Positions 1-10,502 are shown, counted from the first letter of the stretch. The stretch is 64,000 bases of DNA from Metabacillus arenae (GCF_014773385.1 NZ_JACXAI010000011.1:62001-126000), one strand, 5' to 3'. Made by a program: numbers and translations. The notes: a model not told the origin generated them from the letters alone.

Positions 1-1743
1 TTGAATATTGCGAGTTTGTCCAGTTTTACCATCATAAATCGGAAATGGCTGCGCGATTAGCTCCCGGATTTTTTGTGCCATGACCCGTGCTTCCAGCTGA
101 ACGGTTTCCAATTCTTCCAGATTAAACTCTAAATGATCTTCCTCAGCTATATCCTTCTGCCGCTCTACCATCAATAGCTCCGTCTTCATCTGTTCATCAT
201 CAGGATATGAAGCCCCCAGCTTTAATTCGGCATCTTGATCATAGGAAATTTCACCGACCTTTTCCCCCATCAGCTGCTTAAACAAATAATTGGTTCCATC
301 TAAAACTTCACTGCGGCTCCGAAAGTTTTTTGATAAATCAATCCGAAGACCTGAATTTTCCCCGCTTTGTTTAAACCTTTTATATTTTTCAAGAAACAGC
401 ATCGGTTCAGCCAGCCGGAAACGATAGATGGATTGTTTTACGTCTCCAACCATAAAAAGGTTGCCTGTTTCTTCCCCATCCTTTGTTACAAGCTGCAGAA
501 TGGATTCCTGGACAAGGTTTGTATCTTGATATTCATCAACTAATACCTCTACAAACTGTGAACGATAATAACGGGCTGCATCACTTGAATCATCACTTAA
601 AATTTGCAGGCAAAAATGCTCAAGATCAGAAAAATCAACTATGCCCTTTTCTTTTTTTACCGTTTCGAAGCGTTCGCCAAATTCCTTTACAAGCTTAATA
701 AGCGTCTGAATTGGAGATTTCAGCTCTTTTAAATCCTGTATATATTGCCGTTCATTTCTTGAAAAAAGCTCGTCTCTCAGCTTCTGAACCTGATCCTTTA
801 CAAAATTTCTAAGCTCTGTTACTTGATTTATTAAAGCTTTATCATATTCCTCTCCCTTACATGCTTTTAAACGGGTTGGCGTAAAAGCACTTATCCGTTT
901 CCCGAGCTCGGACCAGGAGCCACTAGCTTCAAGTAATTGGTTGATTTGCATGAGATCATCTTCCAGGTTAACGGCTCTTGGGGCTGGACCTCCAGGTTTT
1001 CTCGTAAGCTCTAAAGCTTGTACAATTTTTTCCCGGCAGCCAAGAAGCTGAAGCTCAATATCATTCATCACATATTGAAAAAACGGCAATTCATAAAGCT
1101 CTGTACCCTCTTTTACATCGTAAGATTCAACGAGGCCCTCGAGCCAGGTAGCTGGCTTTGGGTGTGATTTTGAAAAATCATAGATAGCTCTTACAAGGGT
1201 TTGCAAATCATGATCGCTTCGGTCAGATGTATAACGATCTACCAAATCAAAAAAGCATTCATTATTTTCTTTTGCATATTCTTCTTCAAATAAATCTTCG
1301 AGTACTTCATCAATTAACAGCTGAGCTTCGGTTTGATCAGCAATTCGAAACACAGGATCAATGTCAATCATGTAATAATATTTCTTAACAACATTTAAGC
1401 AAAAAGAATGAAGCGTTGAAATAGAAGCTCTGTTCAAAAGAGTCAGCTGCCTTCTTAAATGCAGAGACGCAGGGTTTGCCTTCAGCGCCTTCTCCAAAGC
1501 TTCCCCAATACGATGCTTCATTTCAGCTGCTGAAGCATTTGTAAAGGTGACTATAAGCAGCCGGTCCACATCTGTCGGGTTTTCTTTTGAGATGATTTTA
1601 CGAATAATTCGTTCGACAAGTACCGCTGTCTTACCTGAGCCTGCAGCCGCAGCAACTAAAATATCCTGGCCGTTTGAGGCAATAGCTTTCCATTGGTCAT
1701 CTGTCCACTGGCTGTTTATCGGTTTAGATAAGGTCGTTTCCAT
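1..1743 (-). CDS. addA: AddA, ATP-dependent helicase/nuclease subunit A (N-terminal 581 residues; runs off the window)
   Basis: This is the 5' part of addA; the frame stays open to base 1, so the C-terminal helicase and nuclease parts lie outside the window. I translated it from the ATG at 1743: residues 32-39 read AAGSGKTA, a Walker A motif, followed by a UvrD-type region ([15 protein letters not shown]) typical of superfamily 1 helicases. AddA pairs with AddB to process double-strand breaks up to Chi sites for RecA-dependent repair, the Gram-positive counterpart of RecBCD. The start codon directly abuts the addB stop codon, so the two are translated from one message in the usual addB-addA order. 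The family is about 1200 residues long, so roughly half is seen here. Confidence 0.97.
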   Translation of the reverse strand, partial: METTLSKPINSQWTDDQWKAIASNGQDILVAAAAGSGKTAVLVERIIRKIISKENPTDVDRLLIVTFTNASAAEMKHRIGEALEKALKANPASLHLRRQLTLLNRASISTLHSFCLNVVKKYYYMIDIDPVFRIADQTEAQLLIDEVLEDLFEEEYAKENNECFFDLVDRYTSDRSDHDLQTLVRAIYDFSKSHPKPATWLEGLVESYDVKEGTELYELPFFQYVMNDIELQLLGCREKIVQALELTRKPGGPAPRAVNLEDDLMQINQLLEASGSWSELGKRISAFTPTRLKACKGEEYDKALINQVTELRNFVKDQVQKLRDELFSRNERQYIQDLKELKSPIQTLIKLVKEFGERFETVKKEKGIVDFSDLEHFCLQILSDDSSDAARYYRSQFVEVLVDEYQDTNLVQESILQLVTKDGEETGNLFMVGDVKQSIYRFRLAEPMLFLEKYKRFKQSGENSGLRIDLSKNFRSRSEVLDGTNYLFKQLMGEKVGEISYDQDAELKLGASYPDDEQMKTELLMVERQKDIAEEDHLEFNLEELETVQLEARVMAQKIRELIAQPFPIYDGKTGQTRNIQ

Positions 1744-4700
1744 TTATTTTGCCTCCTCCCTGAGCCGGTTTAATATGTCTTGGCCTTTTTCATCTTTTAA
1801 AACTCTATATTCATTTTCTTCAAGTGACTGGTCAAATTGACAAACTGACTTGAAATCGCAAAACGTACAAGGAACCTTCTCCTTTATTTTATATGGGGCA
1901 ATATCTACTACACCGTTTGTTATGTCGGTACCGATTTGCTTGAAAACATCCCTGATATGGGTTCTTAAAAGGCTAAATTCCTCTTTACTAGCAATCGCAG
2001 AATCAGACCGGAAGCTGCCGTCTTTTTTTAATCCAGCAGAGACAATGTTTGAACGTCCGCTGTCAAGTGAAGAATCCATTAAACGGACAGCCTCTTCATC
2101 TCCAAGCAGAAGTCCTTTCATTTTAAACTTTTTAAATATTTCTTCCTCAACTAAGTCTTCTGAAAGCTTTGTATTCGTTTGAATCATTGGGTCATGGACA
2201 TGAAAATACAAAACCCCTGCTGGAGAAGACTTAACTCCAAGCCAATCCTTTGAATATGAAATAATAACATCTAAGTATGTCAGCATTTGCAGAGCAATCC
2301 CGTAATAAACCTCTGATAAGTTCAGTGACTTGTCACTAGACTTATAGTCAATAACTCTTAGCAGCAATCCGTTCGAGCTTTCAGCCTTGTCTACCCGGTC
2401 AATTCTGCCGATTAACTCCATTTCACAGCCATTGTCCAGTTTAAATTGGATTGGAGGAAGCGGACCGTTTTTGCCAAATCCAAGCTCAAGCCCCACTGGT
2501 GTAAATCCGCTCGCTTTTGCGTGCTCACTTAATATGGCCGAGGCTCTCATGATGATCTTTTGAAGCTTTCTTTTTAAATAATGGTGACGGTTAGAGCTTA
2601 ATAAAATTTCCCTTTGCAGCCTTGGAGCCAGTCGTTCGACTGCATCATAGGAAAGTCGTTCACATTGCTGCTTCGTCAAGTCCTTCCAATCCATCTTCAG
2701 CGTATAGAGCCTGTCAGATATTAATTTCAATGCAGCGTGAAACAACTGCCCTACATCTGGTGCTTCCAAGCGGAACATTTGTCTTTCCTTTAATTTCAAC
2801 CCATGAGAAGCGAAGTGAGAAAATGGGCAGGCCTTGAACATTTCCATCCTCGACACACTTCCTAAAATCGTTTCACCGTATAGCTCACGACTGACAGGCT
2901 CTTCAAGAGAAGCTGCTTCATTCTTATAAAATAAACTGCTAATTAATTTCCTTGAAGTCCATTTCCACTCCTGATCATCCAGCAAAAGGTTGTAAGAATC
3001 CCACCACAAATCATCAATCGAATAGTGATTTTTCCATGATTGAAGCTGGCCTGTCAAATATGAAAGAGTAACAGAAGGATTTACAAGGTAATCTAACTGC
3101 TCTTCTGCTGAAAACTGCTGGGGTTCATTTGTATAAAAAATCAGTTGAATGTTTGGATACATTTCATTCAGCCGCTTTATCACGATCGACGGCAAAAGTG
3201 AGCGTCCTTCTTCATCTGACATCGGATAGGAAACTGTCAGCTTTTCAGAGGCACTTGACAACGCCATATAAATAAGAAAATTTTCATCCAAAAGCTGCTG
3301 TCTTGCCGTTGGAGCAAGTTCAATCCCTTGATGAAACAAGACTTCCCTTTCATCTTCCGTTAGGATTCCCTCTTCTGACGGTTTTGCCGGGAGAACTCCA
3401 TCATTTACACCTACTAAAAAAGTGCACTTTATATTAAAAAACCTTGACCGCTCTAAATTCGCAACAAGCACTTGATCAATAGCAGGCGGTACTAATGCAA
3501 ACTTCATTGTTTCAAGCCCAGTATCGATCATTTCCTGAAACAGTGTAAATGTCATTGACCTGTCTTGAAGCATCTCTACAAACTCGTCCAGCAAATCGAT
3601 AACAGCATTCCATACTTGATCGTGCTCTCTCGCTTCTATTAAGTGACCGTTCACTTCTGCTTCTGTTTTTAAAAGGTTGATTTTCGATGGAATATCTAAG
3701 TCTTCCAAGTACTGATAGAGAGCCTCAGCATAGTCTGTTCCAGTTTTCGCTTTTTTCATGGAAAGCTGGAGAGTCCTAAGCGGTGGAGAAATCAGCTCTT
3801 TCAGCCGATTAACTAAATCCTCCATTTCTCTCTCTTGATCCGTTTTAACATAATCATCATCAAGAGAATAATAGCGGCGATATGTCCAGCGGTCATCAGA
3901 AAACCATTTTTCTCCTTTGATTCCATAGGCAAGCACATAGTTTTCAAGCTGATCGAGTTCTTCCCGAATCTCTCTTCGATCCTCTGTCACAGGCAATAGC
4001 AGATCTGTTTTTATACAGCGAAAAACAGCTTCATAGCGCCAATTCCCTTTAATAACCTCGAGACTTGAGCGAATAAATTCTATCAATGGATGATGCAGCA
4101 TGGCTCTTTTTTCATCAGCAAAAAAAGGAATCTCATAATCTAAAAAGATCTGTTCTACTAAATCCCGATAATCTGATAAATTGCGAATAAGAATCGCTGT
4201 ATCTTGATAACAGTATCCTTTCTCACGAACGAGCTTTTGAATACTGCGAGCTATTCCTTCTATTTCTGCTCTCCTGTTCGCCGCTTGGACGATGTTAATA
4301 TCTGCTTCATTAAAATAGGGCTGCGCCGGTCTTGCATCATAATTCTTCTCCAAATGGGAAAGCGATGCAGAACCGGCATATCTTTGACCGCTGCTCAGCA
4401 CCTCTTCACTGCAATCAATGTGATGTTCCTTCGCTTTTTCTGTCAATTTATGATAGGTCATGCCTGTCATTCTAAACAGATGAAGCTCATGAGGCAAATG
4501 TTCATGAAATGGTTTATCAGCTGTTAATGAAAACGTCATGTTTATGCAATGCTTCATCAGTGCTTCTATCACCATAAACTCCTGCGGGGTAAAACTGTGG
4601 AAACCATCTACAAAAATTTCTGCTTCATTTAAATAGGAGGATTCAGGAATTTTTTCAGCAAGCATTTGCAAATAATCTTCTGAATCGATGTATTGATTGC

Positions 4701-5229
4701 TTAATTCCCTTTCAAGCTCTTTATATAGAAGAACCAGGTCATGAAGCTTGTCCGCTAATGCCCTTTCAGACGGGTTTTGGGCAAGTGTAAGGTGCTTTAT
4801 TTGTTGTTCTAATTCGTCTGGTGATAAACAGTAGCGTTTAAATTCTGTTGTCATTTGCTCAATGTGACTTACAAATCCGCTTTTATCACTTGCTTTGCTA
4901 TATACTTTAAAATCCTGCTTCCGTTCTTCAATGATTTTTCGAATCATCATTTGAATTCCTGTACTTGAGAGATGACGGCGGTTTATTCCACCCTCTTCCT
5001 GGAGAATACGCCATGCAAGCCTTGTAAAGCTGAATGCTTGGGCACGGATGATCCCCCCTAGTTCAAGAGTTTTGATTAATTCATATTCCATCGCAAATGT
5101 CATCTGATCAGGTACCAGTAAAATAATCGGCTTGCCTTGAGGCCGATCCGCTAATTTGGAGCGGATCTCAGATAGGATGGCTGCCGTTTTACCGCTTCCT
5201 GACCGTCCTAATAAAAAATGCACAGCCAT
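1744..5229 (-). CDS. addB: AddB, ATP-dependent helicase/nuclease subunit B
   Basis: At 1161 residues this matches the usual AddB length. Residues 8-15 (GRSGSGKT) form a Walker A motif in the inactive-helicase-like N-terminal half. The C-terminal nuclease domain shows the RecB-type core LRVIDYKSSDK. Four cysteines that hold the AddB iron-sulfur cluster are visible: one in FKACPFSHFA near residue 800, and C1121, C1124 and C1130 in the tail. AddB recognises Chi and cuts the 5'-ended strand in the AddAB complex. It is first in the addB-addA operon; upstream lies a candidate sigma-A -35 (TTGACA, read on the minus strand at 5309-5314) with a poor -10, and AAAGGGG just before the ATG serves as ribosome site. 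No sign of damage is seen. Confidence 0.97.
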   Translation of the reverse strand: MAVHFLLGRSGSGKTAAILSEIRSKLADRPQGKPIILLVPDQMTFAMEYELIKTLELGGIIRAQAFSFTRLAWRILQEEGGINRRHLSSTGIQMMIRKIIEERKQDFKVYSKASDKSGFVSHIEQMTTEFKRYCLSPDELEQQIKHLTLAQNPSERALADKLHDLVLLYKELERELSNQYIDSEDYLQMLAEKIPESSYLNEAEIFVDGFHSFTPQEFMVIEALMKHCINMTFSLTADKPFHEHLPHELHLFRMTGMTYHKLTEKAKEHHIDCSEEVLSSGQRYAGSASLSHLEKNYDARPAQPYFNEADINIVQAANRRAEIEGIARSIQKLVREKGYCYQDTAILIRNLSDYRDLVEQIFLDYEIPFFADEKRAMLHHPLIEFIRSSLEVIKGNWRYEAVFRCIKTDLLLPVTEDRREIREELDQLENYVLAYGIKGEKWFSDDRWTYRRYYSLDDDYVKTDQEREMEDLVNRLKELISPPLRTLQLSMKKAKTGTDYAEALYQYLEDLDIPSKINLLKTEAEVNGHLIEAREHDQVWNAVIDLLDEFVEMLQDRSMTFTLFQEMIDTGLETMKFALVPPAIDQVLVANLERSRFFNIKCTFLVGVNDGVLPAKPSEEGILTEDEREVLFHQGIELAPTARQQLLDENFLIYMALSSASEKLTVSYPMSDEEGRSLLPSIVIKRLNEMYPNIQLIFYTNEPQQFSAEEQLDYLVNPSVTLSYLTGQLQSWKNHYSIDDLWWDSYNLLLDDQEWKWTSRKLISSLFYKNEAASLEEPVSRELYGETILGSVSRMEMFKACPFSHFASHGLKLKERQMFRLEAPDVGQLFHAALKLISDRLYTLKMDWKDLTKQQCERLSYDAVERLAPRLQREILLSSNRHHYLKRKLQKIIMRASAILSEHAKASGFTPVGLELGFGKNGPLPPIQFKLDNGCEMELIGRIDRVDKAESSNGLLLRVIDYKSSDKSLNLSEVYYGIALQMLTYLDVIISYSKDWLGVKSSPAGVLYFHVHDPMIQTNTKLSEDLVEEEIFKKFKMKGLLLGDEEAVRLMDSSLDSGRSNIVSAGLKKDGSFRSDSAIASKEEFSLLRTHIRDVFKQIGTDITNGVVDIAPYKIKEKVPCTFCDFKSVCQFDQSLEENEYRVLKDEKGQDILNRLREEAK

Positions 5230-5732
5230 TTTATAAACCCCTTTCCAAGGTCATTCTATGTATAATCATCGGTGTATGTAATTCTTTTAATTTTGGTAAT
5301 CTCTATATTGTCAAAGATATTTTAATAATCTCCATATAATAATAAAGGTGACAATTAAACTTTTTCTTTAGAGGCAGCCGCACTGCTTGAAGCCAGCCTG
5401 GATTGATAATGTACTATCCCTTATTGTATCGAAAACTTAGGAATCTGACCATTTGTACAGCCTGCCAAGTTTTAGACTTAGTGACCGTCTTTTCCCTTTT
5501 GTTATTAATTCCATTTATCGAAGAAAAAGTGAATGATGTACGCACTATGGCAGCTTTCCTGTAGTCTGTCACTTTTTTAACAGGTGCATCCTTCTGTCCA
5601 TTAATTGCTCACATCTTTCCCCATTGCTGGATTCCATTTTATGTTTTCTAGCAGGATCCACTCTTTCCTTTATCCAACAATTTACAGCATAAAAATTTTC
5701 ACTTGAAAGACGGCAGACTTTTGATTTAGACT
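5230..5732. other. Intergenic region between divergent addB and the kinase gene
   Basis: This 500-base stretch holds the presumed addB promoter at its left end. A 51-codon reading frame (5409-5564, plus strand) has one hydrophobic segment (LVTVFSLLLLIPFIEE) but no ribosome binding site; it may be a gene scrap. I see no RNA gene, terminator or repeat here. Confidence 0.4.
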
Positions 5733-6419
5733 ATGGAAAAGACTGAGAGCTCTCCTGCTTTTAATGAGGTGTATCAATTGACATGGATTGATAAAGGGTT
5801 AATTCACTATGTGAAAATTGTCAGTAAAAATCCAAATGATCCAGTAGAGGTAACAAATGTTCCAAATGAATGGCAGCTTATCGGCCGCGGAAATTATGCA
5901 GCCGTTTTTATTCATCCATCAATTCCTGACAAAGTAGTTAAGGTCTACGCAGAAAACCGTAAAGGATTGGCTGAAGAAGTTCAGGCTTATCAAATACTAG
6001 GGAAACACCCCTCTTATTCCGAGCTGTTTGAATTTGGAGAGCGATATTTAGTCTTAAAGAAATTGAATGGAATAACCTTGTACGAGGCACTTAGGAAAGG
6101 GATGTTTATTCCTAAGTCTGTTATTAAGGATGTTGATCAAGCAATTAAGTATGCAAAATCAAAAGGGTTAAACCCTGCTGATATCCACGGAAAAAATGTC
6201 ATGATGAAGGGTGGAAGAGGCTATATCTTGGACATCTCAGACTTTCTCATGTCATATGATTGTCCGAGATGGAGGGATTTCAAAAGAGCCTTTTATGTTT
6301 TCTATTATCCGATATTCAGCCGTTCATCCTTCTCAATTCCAGTATGGCTGTTAGAGCGAGTCAGAAAAGGATATCAGGTTTACATAAAGGCCAGAGGCTT
6401 ACGGCAAAAACAAGGTTAG
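5733..6419 (+). CDS. YrzF-like putative serine/threonine protein kinase
   Basis: The 228-residue product has a reduced protein-kinase fold. A glycine-rich loop (GRGNYAAVF) lies near residue 52, a likely ATP-binding lysine in KVVKVYAE follows, the catalytic loop reads ADIHGKNVMM in place of HRDLKPEN (Asp and Asn kept, Lys replaced by His), and DISDF stands where DFG is expected. This pattern fits the small YrzF/YbdM-like kinases of Bacillus; substrates are unknown. The ATG at 5733 is the first start after an in-frame TAG but has no clear ribosome site, so a start a few codons downstream (GTG or TTG) is possible. The gene stands alone and ends in TAG. Confidence 0.75.
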   Translation: MEKTESSPAFNEVYQLTWIDKGLIHYVKIVSKNPNDPVEVTNVPNEWQLIGRGNYAAVFIHPSIPDKVVKVYAENRKGLAEEVQAYQILGKHPSYSELFEFGERYLVLKKLNGITLYEALRKGMFIPKSVIKDVDQAIKYAKSKGLNPADIHGKNVMMKGGRGYILDISDFLMSYDCPRWRDFKRAFYVFYYPIFSRSSFSIPVWLLERVRKGYQVYIKARGLRQKQG

Positions 6420-6595
6420 ATGATTTCGTCGTAATTTGTGTAATCATAATGCTTTCTTTCTAATCATGCAGGAACATGTTGATGTTTGTAGATTTATTTT
6501 TGCTTATTACAGGCAGGAAAAACGGCTTTTTCCTCAAAAATAATAGAGAGGACAAAACATAGTCCCACAAACGAAAGGAAAGGTGGTTCTTGTTC

Positions 6596-6781
6596 GTGAG
6601 CAGAGACCTGACGCTACAACAAATCGTCGAAGGAATTCCAAAGTCCATGTTAAATGCTTCAGATAAAGACTTAGAAGGCTTCCAAAAAATTGTTGACGAA
6701 ACAATCAAACTAAGAGAAGGACACCGCAACCTACAAAAACTCATTCAAAATTACTCCAGTTCTGTCATTCAACGTTCCTAA
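6596..6781 (+). CDS. Small conserved-looking protein of unknown function
   Basis: The product is 61 residues long, mostly charged and helical (LEGFQKIVDETIKLREGH), with no signal peptide or membrane segment. The GTG at 6596 is chosen because AAAGGTGG at 6579-6586 then sits 9 bases upstream; a TTG at 6590 is in frame but too close. A strong terminator follows at 6789, so it is a single-gene unit. I do not recognise the family. In B. subtilis a small gene (yhzC) lies in this neighbourhood, but I cannot show that it is the same gene. Confidence 0.7.
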   Translation: MSRDLTLQQIVEGIPKSMLNASDKDLEGFQKIVDETIKLREGHRNLQKLIQNYSSSVIQRS

Positions 6782-6788
6782 TTTATAC

Positions 6789-6820
6789 AAGCTGTTGAAG
6801 TATCAACGGCTTTTTCTTTT
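6789..6820 (+). terminator. Rho-independent terminator after the 61-residue gene
   Basis: A 10-bp stem (AAGCTGTTGA / TCAACGGCTT, one G-T wobble) with loop AGTA is followed by TTTTTCTTTT. Confidence 0.85.
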
Positions 6821-7005
6821 TGTTTAACTGTTTAACGGAATTTTATTTATTTGAGCCATTTCATTTTATGTTTGCAAGAGAACGAACTTTTTAAGCCAGA
6901 GCGGGCATTAATATGGAGTTGTTAGGTTCCCCTATGCACGAGTGCCCCCCCTACCATCCACGAGTTTACATCCTAAGTACGTCGATTAATAAAACAGAAG
7001 ATCAT

Positions 7006-7518
7006 CTACTTTTTTGATTTGACCTTCCCGATTACCCGGTCCTCCTTAATAAATCCGAAGTGACGGCTGTCATAGCTTTTCAACCTGTTGTCGCCAATAA
7101 CGAACAAGTGATCCTTTGGTACGTGGGTTTTTCCGGTTGTTTCTTGGAGTGTAAAGTTGCCTGTTAGTTTGCTGCCTTCTATTTGTTTTTCTTTAATGGA
7201 TTTCAAGAACGGTTCTTTAACCCTCTCTCCATTCACAAAAAGCTGATCATCTTTGTAGACAATCTCATCACCAGGTACACCAATTACGCGTTTTACAACC
7301 GATTCCTTTTTTTCAGGTGAGTAAAATACAACGATATCAAATCGCTCAATCGGGTTTAAACGGTGGCTTAATCTATTGATACGCAGTTCTTTTCCCTCTT
7401 TGATGGTCGGCTGCATGGATACACCGTCAACTGTATATTGAACAAAGATTAAGTTTTTCACTGTAATGACCAGTACAAGCCCACAAACAGCAGAAATCAA
7501 CCAAGGCAGCTTCTTCAT
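7006..7518 (-). CDS. sipV: Type I signal peptidase (SipV-like)
   Basis: This 170-residue enzyme removes signal peptides from exported proteins at the outer face of the membrane. An N-terminal membrane anchor (about residues 5-25) is followed by the catalytic serine S34 in DGVSMQPT and the general-base lysine K76 in SVVKRVIGVPGDE, then the conserved box GDNRLKSYDSRHFG. The length and the single anchor are typical of Bacillus SipS/T/V/W-size enzymes. Its ATG overlaps the stop of the upstream DedA-family gene by 4 bases, so they are co-translated. The yhjE-sipV pair in B. subtilis has the same arrangement, which is why I use that symbol. Confidence 0.93.
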   Translation of the reverse strand: MKKLPWLISAVCGLVLVITVKNLIFVQYTVDGVSMQPTIKEGKELRINRLSHRLNPIERFDIVVFYSPEKKESVVKRVIGVPGDEIVYKDDQLFVNGERVKEPFLKSIKEKQIEGSKLTGNFTLQETTGKTHVPKDHLFVIGDNRLKSYDSRHFGFIKEDRVIGKVKSKK

Positions 7519-8147
7519 TCCTCTTCCCCCGATCTACTGGTGTTTTTTTGTTTTTCAATCATTTTAGCATTCATCCGTTTCTCGATCTGTTTACCTGCAA
7601 TCCACATAACTAAAATAATGATAATGGCAAAGGCTGAGCGTTCGGGCTGATCTATAAGTGATCTAATGTCATGGCCGATAAAGCTGATTAAAAAAATCAT
7701 GACAAGCTTTCCGGTAAATACAGCCAGCATAAATTGCCAAATACTAATTTTTGACAGACCCGCTACAATATTGACGGCTGCTGAAGGAGTGAACGGAAAA
7801 CAAAGCAAAAGGAACAAAGGACCAAATCCGTGGCGCTCTACCCAAAGCATCAACCGTTTTACGGTCTTGTTTCTTCTGACCACTCCCATAAACTTTCGGT
7901 CACCAAGCCAGCGGATAAACAAAAAGACAACAATCGCGCCAGAAGACGCACCGATCCAAGAAAATAAAAATCCAAGCCACAATCCAAAAGCGTTCGCATT
8001 GGCCACTACAAATACTACAAGCGGCAAAAATGGAAATAAAGCTTCCAGAAAGGGCAATAATATACCAAACAAAGGGCCAAGCGTCCTGAATTGCTGCAGT
8101 AGTTCCATTAAATTTTCTTCTGTAAACCAGCTAAGCATTGCTTCCAA
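7515..8147 (-). CDS. yhjE: DedA/TVP38-family membrane protein (YhjE-like)
   Basis: The 210-residue protein has about five hydrophobic segments. The family core (LPFLEALFPFLPLVVFVVANA near the N-terminus and CFPFTPSAAVNIVAGLSK in the middle) matches the SNARE-associated/DedA (VTT) domain, members of which act in lipid scrambling or membrane homeostasis. The start is TTG at 8147 with AAAGGAG 7 bases upstream; the in-frame ATG three codons later is an alternative. It overlaps the signal peptidase gene by 4 bases. The paired arrangement suggests a role linked to the membrane or export, but the substrate is unknown. Confidence 0.85.
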   Translation of the reverse strand: MEAMLSWFTEENLMELLQQFRTLGPLFGILLPFLEALFPFLPLVVFVVANANAFGLWLGFLFSWIGASSGAIVVFLFIRWLGDRKFMGVVRRNKTVKRLMLWVERHGFGPLFLLLCFPFTPSAAVNIVAGLSKISIWQFMLAVFTGKLVMIFLISFIGHDIRSLIDQPERSAFAIIIILVMWIAGKQIEKRMNAKMIEKQKNTSRSGEEE

Positions 8148-8311
8148 GTCGGGCTCCTTTACCTTATTAGACTTATCCTTATTTTACACATTTTCTGTAA
8201 AAGATTAAATATATTGTCTTTACACGTGATATTATTGCAATTCGAAATAAAATTTAGTATCATTAAAATACGAACAAATGTTCTATTCCCTGCAGAAAGA
8301 AGGACGGACGC

Positions 8312-8674
8312 ATGACACGTATACCGGGAGACATCAGAGATCTCATCGAAGAGGCTATCTACCTTCCCATGACCATTTCGATTTTAAACAGGGATCTTAC
8401 CGTGATAGAAAGCAGCCCCTTCAAACTTAGGCAGCCATATTTACATCTTGTTGAAGAATCATTAAAACTCGCCCAGAAAGACTATGCAAACGTCAAACAA
8501 CAGCTTAGAAAACAAAACATTAAAGTCAGCCAGGTGAATAGGGATGAAGCCTTTACAATGTACTCTTTCCTGTATAAAGGATACGAAGAACAGCACAATT
8601 ATTTCAACCCGCGGATTCGGAACAAAGTGAATGAGCTGCTCGAAAACTATTTGTTTCAACCCGAAAAGAAATAA
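8312..8674 (+). CDS. yhjD: YhjD-like protein of unknown function
   Basis: The 120-residue soluble protein begins MTRIPGDIRDLIEEAIYLPM and has a conserved-looking middle (SSPFKLRQPY) and end (NYFNPRIRNKVNELLENYLF), which I recognise as the pattern of B. subtilis YhjD. It is divergent from the yhjE-sipV pair, just as in B. subtilis. The function is unknown. The upstream sequence AGAAAGAAGGACGGACGC ends 1 base before the ATG, so ribosome-site spacing is normal. It appears intact. Confidence 0.75.
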   Translation: MTRIPGDIRDLIEEAIYLPMTISILNRDLTVIESSPFKLRQPYLHLVEESLKLAQKDYANVKQQLRKQNIKVSQVNRDEAFTMYSFLYKGYEEQHNYFNPRIRNKVNELLENYLFQPEKK

Positions 8675-8848
8675 CCATTTTTTCGAACAAATGATTCATA
8701 CTATAAAAATTCAAACTGAAGTGTTGGCTAAAATTGATTAATCAGAAACATGTCTAGTAAATTAACTTCATTGGTATTATAACAAACTGTAATTGGTAAT
8801 AAATGAAGATGTCACCTTGATTTATAATTAGATTGGAGTCAGTATTAA

Positions 8849-9526
8849 ATGAAAGTTATGTATTTAACAATCGAGCTTATTATCGGGTTTTTTCTTCTTT
8901 TTATTATCGTGAAGTTTGTAGGAAAGAAAATCATCAACCAATTTACCCCCTTCACTTTTATTGCTTCTATCGTGTTAGGAGAATTACTAGGAAATGCGTT
9001 ATATGACCAGCAAATCGGTGTTCTTTATGTGATATATTCCATGACATTATGGGGCATTTTACTCTTTATTGTCGAATATCTTGGACAAAAGTATTTATCA
9101 TTTCGCGGTATTTTTGAAGGAAAACCGTCTGCTCTTATTAAAAATGGGGTCATTGACCGGGAAGAGCTGAGGAAAAATAGAATGAATATTAATCAGCTGC
9201 AAAGCTTGCTTCGGCAAAGCGAAACCTTTTCAATTCGAGAAGTTGCCTATTGTTATTTAGAGGCAAACGGCTCGATAAGCATATTAAAAAAGACAAAATA
9301 TCAGAAAACTACCCAGGAGGATTTCAATATGCCTGTAAAATCCGTTTATGTACCAGTCACATTTATCCGCGATGGCGAAGTTTTATGGGATGAACTAGAC
9401 GATTTGGGCTATGATGAGTCTTGGTTAAAAACACAGCTATCATCCAAAGGAATTATTGGTGATTACAAGGATATTTTTATAGCCGAATGGCTTGAAGGAG
9501 AAGGTCTGTTCGTCCAAACTTATTAA
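8849..9526 (+). CDS. DUF421 (YetF-family) membrane protein
   Basis: The 225-residue product has three N-terminal membrane segments (about residues 6-25, 33-50 and 57-78) followed by the cytoplasmic YetF domain, with the family signature GKPSALIKNGVIDREELRKNRMN shortened here in part and SLLRQSETFSIREVAYCYLE. It lacks the DUF1657 tail that the second DUF421 gene at 25103 has. Some family members are spore inner-membrane proteins. It stands alone, with no obvious partner. The start is ATG at 8849 with GGAGT upstream. Confidence 0.85.
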   Translation: MKVMYLTIELIIGFFLLFIIVKFVGKKIINQFTPFTFIASIVLGELLGNALYDQQIGVLYVIYSMTLWGILLFIVEYLGQKYLSFRGIFEGKPSALIKNGVIDREELRKNRMNINQLQSLLRQSETFSIREVAYCYLEANGSISILKKTKYQKTTQEDFNMPVKSVYVPVTFIRDGEVLWDELDDLGYDESWLKTQLSSKGIIGDYKDIFIAEWLEGEGLFVQTY

Positions 9527-9824
9527 CAAACCGCCTCCATGAATGACACGCGGAAACATTCTCAATAAATTAAAAATCCTCATATTTTTGAAATTCTACA
9601 ATATAATTCAAAGCTCTCAGGTCGTTTATTACTCATGGAGCTGAAATGAAGGATTACATCGACTCATTCTGTAATACCTCTATCCCATCCCATAACAATA
9701 GCAAAATAACACCAATCTTATTAACCTACTTGGAAATTAATCTTTACAAAAGAATTATTACTCCTTTGATAGTTAATCATTTCTTTTGCTACAATAGATT
9801 CATCCCTAATTTGAGGTGATGATT

Positions 9825-10502
9825 ATGTGCGGCCGCTATACTTTATTTGCTGAATTTGGAGATATTATGGATCGGTTTGCAATTGAAGCAGCCATACAAG
9901 AGGAGCTTTTCAATCCGAGCTATAATGTTGCTCCCTCCCATTCTGTCATATCTGTAATCAATGACGGCAGCAGAAACAGACTTGGCTATTTACGCTGGGG
10001 ATTAATTCCTCCTTGGGCAAAAGATGAAAAAATCGGCTATAAAATGATTAACGCCAGAGCTGAAACATTAACGGAAAAGCCCAGCTTCCGCAATGCTTAT
10101 AAGAATAAGCGCTGCTTAATCATAGCCGACAGTTTCTATGAATGGAAACGTCATCCTGACAAAACCAAAACACCGATGCGCATTAAACTTAAAACCGGTG
10201 GGCTGTTTGCTATGGCAGGATTATGGGAGCAATGGAGGTCTCCAAAAGGAGAATCTATATACTCCTGTACAGTGATTACTACCTCAGCAAATACATTTAT
10301 GAAAGAGATCCATGATCGCATGCCAGTCATTTTGATGCCAAACGATGAAAAAGTTTGGTTAGACCCATCAATTCATGATCCCAATTATTTAGATGGTTTT
10401 TTAAAGCCTCTTCCTGAAGAATTAATGGAAGCTTATCAAGTTTCGAGTTTAGTTAACTCACCTAAGAATAATTCACCTAATTTAATTGAAAAGATTTGTT
10501 AA
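9825..10502 (+). CDS. SRAP-domain protein (HMCES/YedK family), abasic-site DNA crosslinker
   Basis: The protein begins MCGRYTLF: after Met removal Cys2 forms the thiazolidine link to abasic sites in single-stranded DNA. Other family residues are present: YNVAPS, NARAETL, the glutamate of FYEWKRH and the histidine of IHDRMPVIL. The ATG at 9825 is chosen over the in-frame GTG 9816 and ATG 9819 because Cys must be residue 2 and GAGGTG at 9813-9818 is then correctly spaced. At 225 residues it has normal length. It protects abasic sites met at replication forks and stands alone here. Confidence 0.95.
   Translation: MCGRYTLFAEFGDIMDRFAIEAAIQEELFNPSYNVAPSHSVISVINDGSRNRLGYLRWGLIPPWAKDEKIGYKMINARAETLTEKPSFRNAYKNKRCLIIADSFYEWKRHPDKTKTPMRIKLKTGGLFAMAGLWEQWRSPKGESIYSCTVITTSANTFMKEIHDRMPVILMPNDEKVWLDPSIHDPNYLDGFLKPLPEELMEAYQVSSLVNSPKNNSPNLIEKIC

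Noticed and set aside
5409-5564. 51-codon frame with a hydrophobic segment upstream of the kinase gene
   Set aside because: No ribosome site and no recognised family; perhaps a gene fragment, not enough to call.
6930-6990. CTATGCACGAGTG-like stretches similar to the 102-bp array sub-unit
   Set aside because: Only two loose matches without regular spacing; chance is likely.
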